Assembly: GCA_050952465.1 (NCBI GenBank)
Contig: JBMNKZ010000006.1
Span: 124,001-188,000, forward strand
Origin: DUPU01 sp050952465
GTDB taxonomy: Bacteria > Bacillota > Dehalobacteriia > Dehalobacteriales > Dehalobacteriaceae
DNA: 64,000 bases
Direction: 5' to 3'
Within the stretch, counting starts at the first letter, position 1. Each line of letters opens with the position of its first letter. The notes under the pieces are model-generated. The model saw only the letters and a list, made by a program, of their open reading frames with translations, ran no database searches and was not told where the DNA came from. Positions 35,824 through 44,785 of this stretch are shown in pieces. A program made the position numbers and the translations under genes.

Positions 35824-37182
35824 TTGCTGAGTAAAATGAAAAAACGGACCATATTTTGGGGGCTGTTAATTTTTGTGGTTATTTTCGCCTTAGCAGTCTG
35901 TGAGTACCTAGTTATGATGAGTCAAGCCCTACTGCCGGGTATATATATTGACCGCATAGATATGGGCCATATGCAGCTAAATCAGGTGGAAAAAAAACTC
36001 ATCCCTTTATATCAAAATGCCTTAGATCGGGAAATTGAAATAAAAGGGGGAGGGAAAAGATGGTTCTTTTCTCCTGCACAATTAGGTGTAAAAGCAGATA
36101 TGGAAGGAACCATCCAAACGGCATGGGAGGTTGGGCGACAGGGGCCTTTATGGAAAAAATGGTCTGTGCGCTGGGAAACCAAGAAAAAATCCTATCATGT
36201 GCCTTTGGCTTTTCATGTGGATGAAAAGATCTTAGTAAATACTATTAAAGAGATGGCGCAAACGATAGACCAGGAGCCCAAAAATGCCGGGATTATCATT
36301 AATGATAATAATCAACCTACTATTCAGCCCGGAGAGAACGGGCACAAGGTCAACATTGATGAAAGCGTTCATGCTTTACAAGAAGTTTTACAATCGAGAG
36401 ACGAAGTTCAATGTGATATAATTATTGATGTGGTAAAGCCCGATATCACAGACCAGGAAGTAGCATCCTGGGAGATTAACGGGGTTGTAGCCAGTTTTGA
36501 AACCTTTTTTAATCCAGCTAAAGAAGACAGATCGGAAAATATCAAAACGGCTGCCCGCGCATTGGATCATATTTTAGTCATGCCGCAGGAAGTATTTTCC
36601 TTTAATGAAGTTGTTGGACCCAGGACTACGGAAGCCGGCTATAAAGAATCATTGGTGATTGAAAACAACGAATTCACGCCTGGCATCGGGGGCGGCGTCT
36701 GCCAGGTGTCCACTACTCTCTATAACACTATCCTACTGGCTAATTTACCTATCCTTGAACGTCATCCCCATTCACTGCCCATTTCTTATGTGCCTCCGGG
36801 AATGGACGCCATGGTTTCATATAATTGGGCCGATCTAACGTTTTTAAATGATCGGCAGAAGCCGGTATTAATTCATACCGAATATCAGAGAGGTAAGCTT
36901 AAAATAATGATATTTGGCACTGTAGAAGAATTTCCTAAAGTTAAATTATCCAGTAAAGTGGTAAAGTATCTGGAGGCAGAAAAAGAGATTATTAAAGACC
37001 CCAGCCTGGCTCCCGGTCAAACCCTGGTTGTGGAAAAAGGACAAAGAGGAATGATAGTGGAAGTATATCGGGAATTTGTCTCAGAAGGAAATACCGAATC
37101 CCTGGAACTAATATCACGAGATAAATATAAACCGCAAAAAGCCGTCATCAGAGTATCGGCGCATAATAACCCTGAAACCTAA
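35824..37182 (+). CDS. VanW family protein with G5-like domain
   Basis: The 452-residue protein has an N-terminal membrane anchor (about 9-32), a peptidoglycan-binding-like part (YIDRIDMGHMQLNQVEKKL), the VanW domain (EVFSFNEVVGPRTTEAGYKE, FTPGIGGGVCQVSTTLYNTI) and a C-terminal G5-like segment after residue 375. VanW occurs in some vancomycin clusters but is mostly a housekeeping cell-wall protein of unknown function. TTG start after GTGAGGTGACC. Confidence 0.85.
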   Translation: MLSKMKKRTIFWGLLIFVVIFALAVCEYLVMMSQALLPGIYIDRIDMGHMQLNQVEKKLIPLYQNALDREIEIKGGGKRWFFSPAQLGVKADMEGTIQTAWEVGRQGPLWKKWSVRWETKKKSYHVPLAFHVDEKILVNTIKEMAQTIDQEPKNAGIIINDNNQPTIQPGENGHKVNIDESVHALQEVLQSRDEVQCDIIIDVVKPDITDQEVASWEINGVVASFETFFNPAKEDRSENIKTAARALDHILVMPQEVFSFNEVVGPRTTEAGYKESLVIENNEFTPGIGGGVCQVSTTLYNTILLANLPILERHPHSLPISYVPPGMDAMVSYNWADLTFLNDRQKPVLIHTEYQRGKLKIMIFGTVEEFPKVKLSSKVVKYLEAEKEIIKDPSLAPGQTLVVEKGQRGMIVEVYREFVSEGNTESLELISRDKYKPQKAVIRVSAHNNPET

Positions 37183-37287
37183 TCTTCTGTCACCCAGAAA
37201 TAATTATTCTGTTATCTTATATTATTTTGTCATCCAAAGCTATAGTTAAGGATCAGTTGATCGTCAGATTAATCATCGGCCAAAATA

Positions 37288-37316
37288 TTGTTAAACAGTG
37301 AACATATGTGTATAAT
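37288..37316 (+). promoter_or_regulatory. promoter of mltG
   Basis: TTGTTA (37288-37293), 17 bases, TATAAT (37311-37316). The leader to mltG is about 107 bases; nothing else is seen in the 247-base gap. Confidence 0.7.
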
Positions 37317-37429
37317 GGGAACATATTAATAGATAAAATAGATTAGAAGAAATTAAAGAGGGTTAAACATTTAAAGAGGATTAAAAAAGTAAGCAGCTTA
37401 TTATCATATCAGGAAATGAGGAGAAACTA

Positions 37430-38446
37430 ATGGCCAGACGACGACGAAAAAAGAGTAAATCTGTTATTAATCCCTTATTAATGATAGCGGCTCTGGCATT
37501 TTTTTCGGTATTTTTTTATTTTAAAAGTTTAATGGCACCGGTCACACTCCATGAGGAAGTTACGTTAATTGTCCCCAATAAGGCCACAACCAGCTCCATT
37601 TCTAAAATGTTATGGGAAAAGGGACTGATTAGAAACGACCTTATTTTTAAGATTTATGCAAAGTATATGGGTTTTGAGGGTAAACTGAGAGCAGGAGAAT
37701 ATCATTTTTCTGGACAAGTTTCCTTAGAGGATATTAAGGAAAAAATGTCCCGCGGGCAGGTAATTTCGGAGAGCTTTACCATTCCGGAAGGTTATAATAT
37801 ACACCAAATGGCCGACTTACTAGCAAAAAAAGGCATGGTGGACAGAGAAAGATTTTTACAGGTGGCCCAAAATGGCTCTTTTGATTATGAATATTTGCCA
37901 AAACCTGGCATAGAAGGACGCCTAGAGGGCTTTTTATTCCCGGACACTTATGAAATTATTAGTGGCTGGTCCGAAGAAAAAATTATTAATATGATGCTGA
38001 AGAGATTTGATGAAATTTTCCTTCCTAAGTGGCGGGAACAGGCCAAGAATATGGATATGACTATTAGTGAAGTAGTTACCCTTGCTTCAATTATTGAAAG
38101 GGAAGCAAAAATCTCTGCCGATCGGCCGATAATTTCCAGTGTTTTTCACAATCGGCTGAAAAAAGGGATGCAGCTGGAATCATGTGCTACCGTGCAATTT
38201 GCCTTGGGTGAGGTCAAAGAGGTTCTGCTTTATGAGGATTTAAAAACCGACTCTCCCTATAATACCTATTTGCATGGGGGATTACCGCCGGGCCCCATTG
38301 CCAGTCCAGGGAAAGATTCTCTAAAAGCCGCTTTATACCCGGCAGACAGTAATTATCTGTATTTTGTGGCCAAGCCTGACGGTTCCCATTATTTTAGCAG
38401 AACCCTGGCTGAGCATAATCAAGCAAAGAGGAAGTATTTAAAGTAA
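37430..38446 (+). CDS. mltG: endolytic murein transglycosylase MltG
   Basis: MltG cuts nascent glycan strands at the membrane. The 338-residue protein starts with a basic stretch (MARRRRKKSKS), one membrane helix (about 17-35), a LysM-like region (FTIPEGYNIHQMADLLAKKG) and the YceG catalytic domain with ASIIEREA (Glu). PYNTYLHGGLPPGPIASPG is a family signature. ATG follows GAGGAGAAAC. Confidence 0.95.
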   Translation: MARRRRKKSKSVINPLLMIAALAFFSVFFYFKSLMAPVTLHEEVTLIVPNKATTSSISKMLWEKGLIRNDLIFKIYAKYMGFEGKLRAGEYHFSGQVSLEDIKEKMSRGQVISESFTIPEGYNIHQMADLLAKKGMVDRERFLQVAQNGSFDYEYLPKPGIEGRLEGFLFPDTYEIISGWSEEKIINMMLKRFDEIFLPKWREQAKNMDMTISEVVTLASIIEREAKISADRPIISSVFHNRLKKGMQLESCATVQFALGEVKEVLLYEDLKTDSPYNTYLHGGLPPGPIASPGKDSLKAALYPADSNYLYFVAKPDGSHYFSRTLAEHNQAKRKYLK

Positions 38447-38483
38447 GGATTTCTAATATGTGTAATGTGGAGATAATAGTTAG

Positions 38484-39113
38484 GTGTATAATTTAATAAA
38501 TTCAGAATTAATGAGAAAGCTGGCACAGGAATGTAACAAAAACCATGTTGCTTTAATTTCTCCCGAAACAGCTAACCTTTTAACCTTGTTAATTGATTGC
38601 GGAAGCTACCGCCAAATATTGGAAATTGGCACCGGACTTGGTTATTCTACTATTTTTTTAGCTCATGGGGCAGCCCGAAACTCAGGGTCGGTTGTGACGA
38701 TAGAACGATTGCCCCAAAGAGTGGAGCGGGCCAGAGAATATTTTTCATTAAGCGGATTATCCAATATCCGTTCCTATGCCGGAGATGCCCAGGATGTTTT
38801 GCCTTATCTACCGGGATGTTTTGATTTTATTTTTATGGATGCGGCCATGGGGCAATACCTGGACTTTTTTCGGGACTTATTTCCCAGGCTTAGTCCGGGG
38901 GGATTATTGATTGCCGATAATGTTTTATTTGAGAATTTAGTAAGAAGGGATCGGTTCCAAATTCCCAGAAGAAGAAGGACGATGCAGGAAAGATTAAGAG
39001 CGTTCTTAAAACTGGTGATGGAACACCCAGAATTAACCAGTAGGATATTTTCCATTGGGGATGGGTTGGTTGTGTGCTATAGGAATCCAAAAAATCCCCT
39101 TACCACTCCGTGA
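38484..39113 (+). CDS. trmR: tRNA 5-hydroxyuridine methyltransferase TrmR (class I O-methyltransferase)
   Basis: The 209-residue protein has the SAM-binding motif ILEIGTGLGYSTIFLA, VVTIERLPQRVERA and the metal-linked DFIFMDAAMGQYLDFF. In Bacillus the orthologue YrrM (TrmR), encoded after mltG and before U32 peptidase genes, methylates 5-hydroxyuridine 34 in tRNA to 5-methoxyuridine. The gene order here is the same. GTG start; ribosome site weak. Function is inferred from family and context. Confidence 0.85.
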   Translation: MYNLINSELMRKLAQECNKNHVALISPETANLLTLLIDCGSYRQILEIGTGLGYSTIFLAHGAARNSGSVVTIERLPQRVERAREYFSLSGLSNIRSYAGDAQDVLPYLPGCFDFIFMDAAMGQYLDFFRDLFPRLSPGGLLIADNVLFENLVRRDRFQIPRRRRTMQERLRAFLKLVMEHPELTSRIFSIGDGLVVCYRNPKNPLTTP

Positions 39114-39170
39114 AATCCCCCTCAGAGAGGGGGATAGAGAACAACCTCCTTCCCAGAGGGAGGTTGCAGC
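39114..39170. repeat. CCCCCTC...GAGGGGG palindromes
   Basis: Two adjacent hairpins: ATCCCCCTCAGAGAGGGGGA at 39115-39135 and AACCTCCTTCCCAGAGGGAGGTT at 39145-39167 (given here by arms AACCTCC/GGAGGTT). They are related to copies near 25660 and 44739. Confidence 0.5.
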
Positions 39171-39282
39171 GCTTCTGACGGAGGGAAATACGTCACCCCA
39201 TCTACCACTACTAAAAAGGATTCGGTAAGTGGGGGATCGAGATAGGATCATTCATATGTTTAAGAAAGGAAATCAGAAATTA

Positions 39283-40503
39283 ATGAATAAACCAGAACTT
39301 TTAGCCCCAGCGGGTAATTTAGAAAAATTATATATGGCAGTGAGGTTTGGGGCAGATGCTGTTTATCTGGGGGGAAAAGCATTTGGCCTCAGGGCCGGGG
39401 CTGGGAATTTTTCTTTTTCCGATATGGCAGAAGGAATCAAATTTGCCCATAATCATGGAGTAAAAGTTTATGTAACAGTGAATATTTTTGCCCATAATGA
39501 AGATTTAGAAGAACTATCGGAATATTTATTAACTTTAAAAGATCTAGATGCTGATGGCATAATTGTATCCGATCCCGGTATCTTCCGCCTGGCCAAAGAA
39601 ACAGTGCCGGATCTTCCAATACATATTAGTACCCAGGCCAATAATACCAATTGGTCCTCTGCAATATTTTGGCAAGAGATGGGAGCAAAGAGAATTGTTC
39701 TCGCTCGAGAATTATCCTTAAAGGAGATTGGAGAGATTCATCACCGCTCCAAGATAGAATTAGAGGTTTTTGTCCACGGAGCTATGTGTATTTCCTATTC
39801 CGGACGTTGTTTATTAAGTAATTACTTAGCCGGAAGAAATGCCAATAAAGGAGATTGCGCTCATCCTTGCCGGTGGAATTATTCCCTGGTGGAAGAAAAA
39901 AGGCCGGGGGAATATTTCCCTGTGGTAGAGGATGAAAGAGGGACATATGTTTTTAATTCCAAGGATTTATGCCTGGTGGAACATATCCCTGATTTGATTC
40001 AGGCCGGGGTAAGCTCGTTTAAAATCGAAGGCCGCATGAAAAGTTCTTATTATCTCGCAACTGTGGTGAAAGTGTATCGGGAAGTAATTGATCATTATTT
40101 TGCCGACCCGGAAAATTTTTCTTTTGACCCAAAATGGCTTGAGGAATTAAAAAAGGTAAGCCACAGGCATTATACCACCGGTTTTGCCTTAAAAAAACCA
40201 GATCAAAATGATCACCGCTATGATACTTCTTCCTATGTGAGAAGTTATGACTTTACCGGGATCGTCCTGGAGTACCTCTCGGAAACGGGAGAAATGGTGG
40301 TGGAACAAAGAAATCATATGTCGGTAGGGGAGAAAATAGAAATCCTGCCGCCTAAAGGCACGTTTATTTCCTGGGAGATTACCTCCATGAAAAATGACCA
40401 GGGAGAAAAAATTGACCATGCCCCCCATCCCCGCCAGAAAGTGTTTATGCCCGCGCCGAAAGGTGGGGTGATACCCTATTCAATTATTAGAAGGCCTCAG
40501 TAA
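39283..40503 (+). CDS. U32 family peptidase, tRNA hydroxylation protein (TrhP-like)
   Basis: U32 proteins of the TrhP type make 5-hydroxyuridine 34 in tRNA from prephenate-derived chemistry. The core MNKPELLAPAGNLEKLYMAV begins at ATG 39283; ATG 39256 or GTG/ATG further up would add residues. Signature: VFVHGAMCISYSGRCLLSNY (about residues 162-181), Cys cluster GDCAHPCRW, and KSSYYLATVVKVYREVID. Together with TrmR it should give 5-methoxyuridine. Bacillus has two such genes (yrrN, yrrO); here only one. Confidence 0.88.
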   Translation: MNKPELLAPAGNLEKLYMAVRFGADAVYLGGKAFGLRAGAGNFSFSDMAEGIKFAHNHGVKVYVTVNIFAHNEDLEELSEYLLTLKDLDADGIIVSDPGIFRLAKETVPDLPIHISTQANNTNWSSAIFWQEMGAKRIVLARELSLKEIGEIHHRSKIELEVFVHGAMCISYSGRCLLSNYLAGRNANKGDCAHPCRWNYSLVEEKRPGEYFPVVEDERGTYVFNSKDLCLVEHIPDLIQAGVSSFKIEGRMKSSYYLATVVKVYREVIDHYFADPENFSFDPKWLEELKKVSHRHYTTGFALKKPDQNDHRYDTSSYVRSYDFTGIVLEYLSETGEMVVEQRNHMSVGEKIEILPPKGTFISWEITSMKNDQGEKIDHAPHPRQKVFMPAPKGGVIPYSIIRRPQ

Positions 40504-40569
40504 TAAGGGCACCATGAGCCTTAGGGGAACAGAGGCATTGTGAACATAGGGTATAGGAGGCGATAATTT

Positions 40570-40812
40570 TTGGCAAATGAAAACCTAGATTTAATTTTGG
40601 AAGATGACAGCCTGGAAATTTTTGTCCGGGTGAATCCGGAAAATATCGATATCTTTAATAAAATCGTCGAAGCTTATGATAATTTGGCCTTAGTGACCGC
40701 CATACATCCTCAGGAAGGAAAACTGCTGGTGCGGGTAACTAAGGACACAAAAAAAGATACCATTAAAGTATTAAAGCATCTACCTTTTCCGGTGGAATTT
40801 TGTCATAAATAA
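40570..40812 (+). CDS. DUF4911 protein
   Basis: An 80-residue protein with an ACT-like pattern (IFVRVNPENIDIFNKIVEAYDN, then LLVRVTKDTKKDTIKVLKHL in the second half). TTG start after ATAGGAGGCG. It is typically found between U32 peptidase and cell-wall genes in Clostridia. Function unknown. Confidence 0.75.
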   Translation: MANENLDLILEDDSLEIFVRVNPENIDIFNKIVEAYDNLALVTAIHPQEGKLLVRVTKDTKKDTIKVLKHLPFPVEFCHK

Positions 40813-40950
40813 TATTGACAGCACCATGATAATCGATTGGAATTAGAAGGGCACCATATTATGATGCCCGCAATAATAACAAGATGTATATTTACCACAT
40901 ATTACGCTCACCCTAATGTAATGGTTATAAATTACAAAGGGGTGTTTTTT

Positions 40951-42666
40951 TTGCTTCAGAATAAAAACCGGGTATTAATACTGTATCTTATTTTTTCCCT
41001 GGCATTTTTTGCTTTAATCATTCGACTTTTTCAAATCCAGGTTATTGACGGAGCCAAATATTCCGAGCAGGCGGTTGCCCAGCGTCAAAAAACCGTTAAT
41101 TATATTCAAGTTCCCCGGGGCACAATTTTTGACCGAAATATGCGCCCCTTGACCAATGTGGAAGAACAGCCTTGCGTGGTAGTATTCCCTGGGATGGTGA
41201 AGGATGTGAAGGGCACATCCGAGTTTCTGGCGGATCTTTTGAACATACCCTCCAAAAGCATAATAGGAAAAATAAAAACGCCGGTTTCATCAAATGCATC
41301 CGAATCCACGGTAAAGGAACCTTTTATTCTAAAAACAGGCCTGACATCTGAGGAAACAGAGCTGATTGATGAGGCCGATTTACCGGGAGTTTATATCTTA
41401 CCCTTGATTCCCAGGTATCAGCCTAATTGGCCGGCGGTACATATTTTAGGCTCAGTAGGTAGAATCAATAAAGAAGAATATCAAGAAATGTGTTTTTTAG
41501 GAAAAAACTATCATATAAATGATATGATTGGGAAAAGCGGCCTGGAAAAACAGTATGAAGATTATCTACGAGGGGGAGATACGGAAAAGATTGCTGCACT
41601 GGTGGACGTACATGGTCAGCATTTGTCCGGTTCCGGTTTTACTGTCCTTTCTTCGGAAGAGGCCGGTGAAGTTTCCCATCACCATGTGGTGTCAACAATA
41701 GATCTAGATTATCAGGATATTACCGAGAAAGCTCTGGAGGGATATAATGGGGCTGCCGTTGTCATGGACGTGTGGAATGGAAATATTCTCGCTCTTGCCT
41801 CCAGCCCCAAATTTGATCCCGATATGCTGGAGGAACCAATTACAAATGATGCATATATTAATAAAGCATTAAAGAATTATCCTCCTGCTTCTGTTTTTAA
41901 AATCCTTATTGCTGCTGCGGCCTTGGAAGAAGGTTTAGTTAAACCGGAGGATCTTTTTACCTGTACGGGAGGGATTACTCTTCCTACCGGTCAAAACGTC
42001 TCCTGTTGGAATAAAGCTGGGCATGGAGAAATCACTTTTACCCAGGCACTGGCTAATTCATGTAACCCGGTTTTCATTGAAACCGGGTTGAAACTAGGCG
42101 GTGAAAAAATTATTGCCTATGCAGAAAAATTCGGTTTGAACAATGATACCGTCATTGGATATGATCTTCCGAAAACTCAGCATATCCATTTTAATTTCAA
42201 CGTACCCGGAGATATCGCCAATGTTTCCATTGGAGAAAACGGCATTAGCCAAAGTCCGGTTTTAATTGCTAAACTGTTATCTGAAATAGCTAACGGAGGC
42301 TTTAGAATTACCCCTCGCCTGGTGTTAAAAATTCAGAATGAAGCAGGTAAAGACGTAAAAGAGTTTTCCAGTATTGCCGGGAACAGAATACTCAAGCCGG
42401 AAACAGTTTCTGCTCTAAAGGATATGTTAAACCTGGCTGTGAAAGAGGGCACGGGAAGATCAGCCCAAGTTTCCGGTATGGAGACTGCTGGGAAAACGGG
42501 TTCCTCGGAAATTGGCGGAGTCTGGTTTGCCGGTTTTGCCCCGGTTGATATTCCCCGCTGGGCAGTAGTGGTATTTATCCAAAAAGGAACTTCGGGAGGA
42601 AAAGAAGCAGCCGCAGCATTTCAAAAGATTGTCGCCGGCTTGGCCCAAGCGGAAGGTATCTTTTAA
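40951..42666 (+). CDS. class B penicillin-binding protein (peptidoglycan transpeptidase)
   Basis: The likely start is TTG 40951 after AAAGGGGTG, giving MLQNKNRVLILYLIFSLAFF with one membrane anchor. The dimerisation region RGTIFDRNMRPLTN is followed by the transpeptidase domain with SVFK (Ser-x-x-Lys, in PPASVFKIL), SCN (in NSCNPV) and KTG (in TAGKTGSS). The protein is about 571 residues. Its place before sigK hints at a sporulation or division role, but the exact subfamily is unclear. Confidence 0.9.
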   Translation: MLQNKNRVLILYLIFSLAFFALIIRLFQIQVIDGAKYSEQAVAQRQKTVNYIQVPRGTIFDRNMRPLTNVEEQPCVVVFPGMVKDVKGTSEFLADLLNIPSKSIIGKIKTPVSSNASESTVKEPFILKTGLTSEETELIDEADLPGVYILPLIPRYQPNWPAVHILGSVGRINKEEYQEMCFLGKNYHINDMIGKSGLEKQYEDYLRGGDTEKIAALVDVHGQHLSGSGFTVLSSEEAGEVSHHHVVSTIDLDYQDITEKALEGYNGAAVVMDVWNGNILALASSPKFDPDMLEEPITNDAYINKALKNYPPASVFKILIAAAALEEGLVKPEDLFTCTGGITLPTGQNVSCWNKAGHGEITFTQALANSCNPVFIETGLKLGGEKIIAYAEKFGLNNDTVIGYDLPKTQHIHFNFNVPGDIANVSIGENGISQSPVLIAKLLSEIANGGFRITPRLVLKIQNEAGKDVKEFSSIAGNRILKPETVSALKDMLNLAVKEGTGRSAQVSGMETAGKTGSSEIGGVWFAGFAPVDIPRWAVVVFIQKGTSGGKEAAAAFQKIVAGLAQAEGIF

Positions 42667-42719
42667 AACTTTTATAATAGGTTTTTAAAAGGTTTTTTAA
42701 AAGAAAAAAATTTTCCTTC

Positions 42720-42775
42720 AAAAAGTGTCACTTTTTACAACTTGCTGTCATAAAATGTATGACCGACACTTTTGG
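42720..42775 (+). promoter_or_regulatory. nested palindromes upstream of sigK
   Basis: AAAAGTGTC near 42721 pairs with GACACTTTT near 42766, enclosing a palindrome GTCATAAAATGTATGAC at 42747-42763. The second arm runs into the sigK ribosome site (GGAGGTGG). It may be an operator for a sporulation regulator or an mRNA hairpin hiding the ribosome site. I cannot assign a promoter with confidence. Confidence 0.4.
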
Positions 42776-42785
42776 AGGTGGATTT

Positions 42786-43499
42786 ATGGGTCCTGAATGG
42801 GCGGCAATGTTATCCCTGGCATTTCTTGAAGGACTTCATGTATTATTGGGGTATATAAGTAATAATGCTTTTCCCCAACCTTTATCAGAGGAAGAAGAAG
42901 CAAAATGTTTAGAAAGATATGAAAGCGGTGACGAGGACGCCCGCAATATTTTAATTGAACATAATTTACGTCTTGTAGCTCATATAACAAAAAAATTTGA
43001 AAGTACGGGCGTAGATAAAGACGATCTGATTTCCATAGGAACTATTGGCTTAATTAAAGCCATTAATACCTTTAACACAAATAAAGGAACCAAATTGGCC
43101 ACATATGCGGCCCGGTGTATTGAAAATGAAATCCTTATGCATCTTCGTTCTACCAAAAACGTAAGAAGCGAAATATCTTTGTACGATCCCATCGGCACCG
43201 ATAAAGAAGGCAATGAAGTTGCCTTGATGGATGTTTTGGGCACAGAAGGGGATACGGTGGTAGAATCAGTAGAGGCATATTATGAACAAAAACAGCTCCT
43301 GGAAAAAGTGGGTACCTTGGAAAACAGGGAGCGTTATGTACTTCAATTAAGATACGGCCTGTTCAACGGTTTCAGGCGAACCCAGAGAGAAATCGCCAAA
43401 AAGTTAGGGATCTCCCGCTCTTATGTATCACGGATTGAAAAGAAGGCCATTCAGAAATTGATTCGGGAAATGTCGGAAAGCGGAAATCATAGCATGTAA
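42786..43499 (+). CDS. sigK: sporulation sigma factor SigK (uninterrupted)
   Basis: Sigma-K drives late mother-cell genes. ATG 42786 follows GGAGGTGG. The N-terminal pro-sequence (MGPEWAAMLSLAFLEGLHVL) is hydrophobic and followed by SNNAFPQPLSEEEE, the usual processing region. Region 2 (NILIEHNLRLVAHITKKFE) and region 4 (RTQREIAKKLGISRSYVSRI) are intact. No skin element interrupts it. The bofC-like gene in this window fits proteolytic activation. Confidence 0.95.
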   Translation: MGPEWAAMLSLAFLEGLHVLLGYISNNAFPQPLSEEEEAKCLERYESGDEDARNILIEHNLRLVAHITKKFESTGVDKDDLISIGTIGLIKAINTFNTNKGTKLATYAARCIENEILMHLRSTKNVRSEISLYDPIGTDKEGNEVALMDVLGTEGDTVVESVEAYYEQKQLLEKVGTLENRERYVLQLRYGLFNGFRRTQREIAKKLGISRSYVSRIEKKAIQKLIREMSESGNHSM

Positions 43500-43504
43500 T
43501 AATA

Positions 43505-43570
43505 AGTCAAAAAGCAGCCGATTAGGACTGCTTTTTGACTGTTATAAGCCCTTTGGGGCTTTATTTTTTA
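43505..43570 (+). terminator. double terminator after sigK
   Basis: GTCAAAAAGCAG...CTGCTTTTTGAC (43505-43539) is followed by AAGCCCTTTGGGGCTTTATTTTTT (arms AAGCCC and GGGCTT, 43547-43570). Two stacked hairpins, the second with a good T-run. Confidence 0.85.
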
Positions 43571-43671
43571 TTCGGGGAGGAAATTATCTCAAATTGGCGA
43601 ATGGGTAATAAGTGAAATAAGCATATTATCAAAGACAAATATGAGCAAAAGCGGAGGTTAAGGGTATTTTG

Positions 43672-43929
43672 ATGGACAGGTTACTGGAAATTAATGCTAC
43701 CGTGGAGCAGTTAATAGACGAACTTAAACTTCCCCCTTATGGGCTGGATGTTTCATTAGAGGTCTTTGACCCTCAGGAATCAAAGTGGACGATAAGAATG
43801 AAAAAGCATTTTGTTACCCTGACCCTAGAAGAAATCAATAGGAGAAGGCAAACAAAGGAAAATTTATCTGAGGCCTTAAAAGATCTGTTTTTAGAGAAAT
43901 TCCAATGGTTAACATGGGAGACGATATAA
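43672..43929 (+). CDS. hypothetical protein before yqeG
   Basis: An 85-residue protein (MDRLLEINATVEQLIDELKL) with a predicted alpha/beta pattern and a charged C-terminal helix. TTG 43669 and ATG 43672 are adjacent; the ATG is used. I recognise no family. It lies 16 bases before yqeG and is probably cotranscribed with it. Confidence 0.65.
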   Translation: MDRLLEINATVEQLIDELKLPPYGLDVSLEVFDPQESKWTIRMKKHFVTLTLEEINRRRQTKENLSEALKDLFLEKFQWLTWETI

Positions 43930-43945
43930 AGGAGAGAAGAAGAGT

Positions 43946-44449
43946 TTGATAACCAGTAAATTAGCACCGGATTTATTTGTGGATTCCCTAATGGATATTC
44001 CCTTGGAGGATTTAACCAAAAAGAAAGTCAAAGGAATGATTTTTGATTTAGATAATACGGTAACTGAGTGGAACAACCCGGAAATTAAGGAGGAGATTCT
44101 CCAGTGGTTTTGTGTTTTGCCCCAGTATGGCATTACCGCCTGTCTGGTATCCAATAACAAAGGGCCCCGGGTGATGGAAGCAGCAAAAAAATTAGGCATT
44201 CCTTATGTGGCCAAAGCGACTAAGCCCCGCCGGGGGGCTTTTCGCCGAGCAATGGAATTATTGAAGGTTTCGCCGGAGGAAACTGTGGTGGTAGGGGACC
44301 AAATTTTTACTGATATTCTAGGGGGAAATCGCCTGGGGCTTTATACGGTGCTGGTTTCTCCTTTGAGTAAAAGGGAATTTATTGGCACCCGCATCATGCG
44401 ATTGGTGGAACGAATTGCCTTAAAAAAACTTAGGAAAAACGGCAGTTAG
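43946..44449 (+). CDS. yqeG: YqeG family HAD phosphatase
   Basis: The HAD motifs are clear: DLDNTVTEW (Asp nucleophile and acid), SNNKGPR, a Lys in KATKPRRGAF and GDQIFTDILGGNRLG. The 167-residue length fits the YqeG subfamily, whose substrate is uncertain. TTG start after GGAGAGAAG. In Firmicutes yqeG often precedes aroE, as it does here with one small gene between. Confidence 0.9.
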   Translation: MITSKLAPDLFVDSLMDIPLEDLTKKKVKGMIFDLDNTVTEWNNPEIKEEILQWFCVLPQYGITACLVSNNKGPRVMEAAKKLGIPYVAKATKPRRGAFRRAMELLKVSPEETVVVGDQIFTDILGGNRLGLYTVLVSPLSKREFIGTRIMRLVERIALKKLRKNGS

Positions 44450-44517
44450 ATTGGTTATACTGCTTTGGAGCATTGGGCAGACTATTAACAAACCAGATTT
44501 TGGGGGTAAATAATCTC

Positions 44518-44772
44518 ATGAGTGAAACCCGTAAGATAAGTTTGTTAATACCTTCCTCAGGAAAAGTAAGAAACGTGACCGAGCTTTTGTTAAAAGTTCG
44601 GATAAAGATTAAAGAAATTAAACTAAGCCAACCGGAACTAAAAGATTTTTCCTTAGCCAATGTGGGCATGTACCGGGAAAACGGGGGTATCCGGGTGAAT
44701 TTATATTTTAGTAGAAATGAGCAGAAGGCATTTGCCTCAGTCCCCCTCACCGAGGGGGATGTCACAAAGTGA
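44518..44772 (+). CDS. hypothetical protein between yqeG and aroE
   Basis: The start ATG 44518 (MSETRKISLLIPSSGKVRNV) gives 84 residues; an ATG at 44473 is also in frame. I recognise no family. Its last 14 codons are made of the CCCCCTCACCGAGGGGGAT palindrome (44741-44759), seen elsewhere as an intergenic repeat, so the C-terminus may have been added by repeat insertion. aroE starts 13 bases later. Confidence 0.6.
   Translation: MSETRKISLLIPSSGKVRNVTELLLKVRIKIKEIKLSQPELKDFSLANVGMYRENGGIRVNLYFSRNEQKAFASVPLTEGDVTK
44739..44762. repeat. CCCCCTC...GAGGGGG palindrome inside a coding tail
   Basis: CAGTCCCCCTCACCGAGGGG followed by GATG matches the repeat at 39115. It lies inside the 3' end of the small gene before aroE. 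Confidence 0.5.
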
Positions 44773-44785
44773 TAGGGGAGTAACT

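Noticed and set aside
42786..43499. skin-type insertion in sigK
   Set aside because: The gene reads through without interruption and has no recombinase neighbour.
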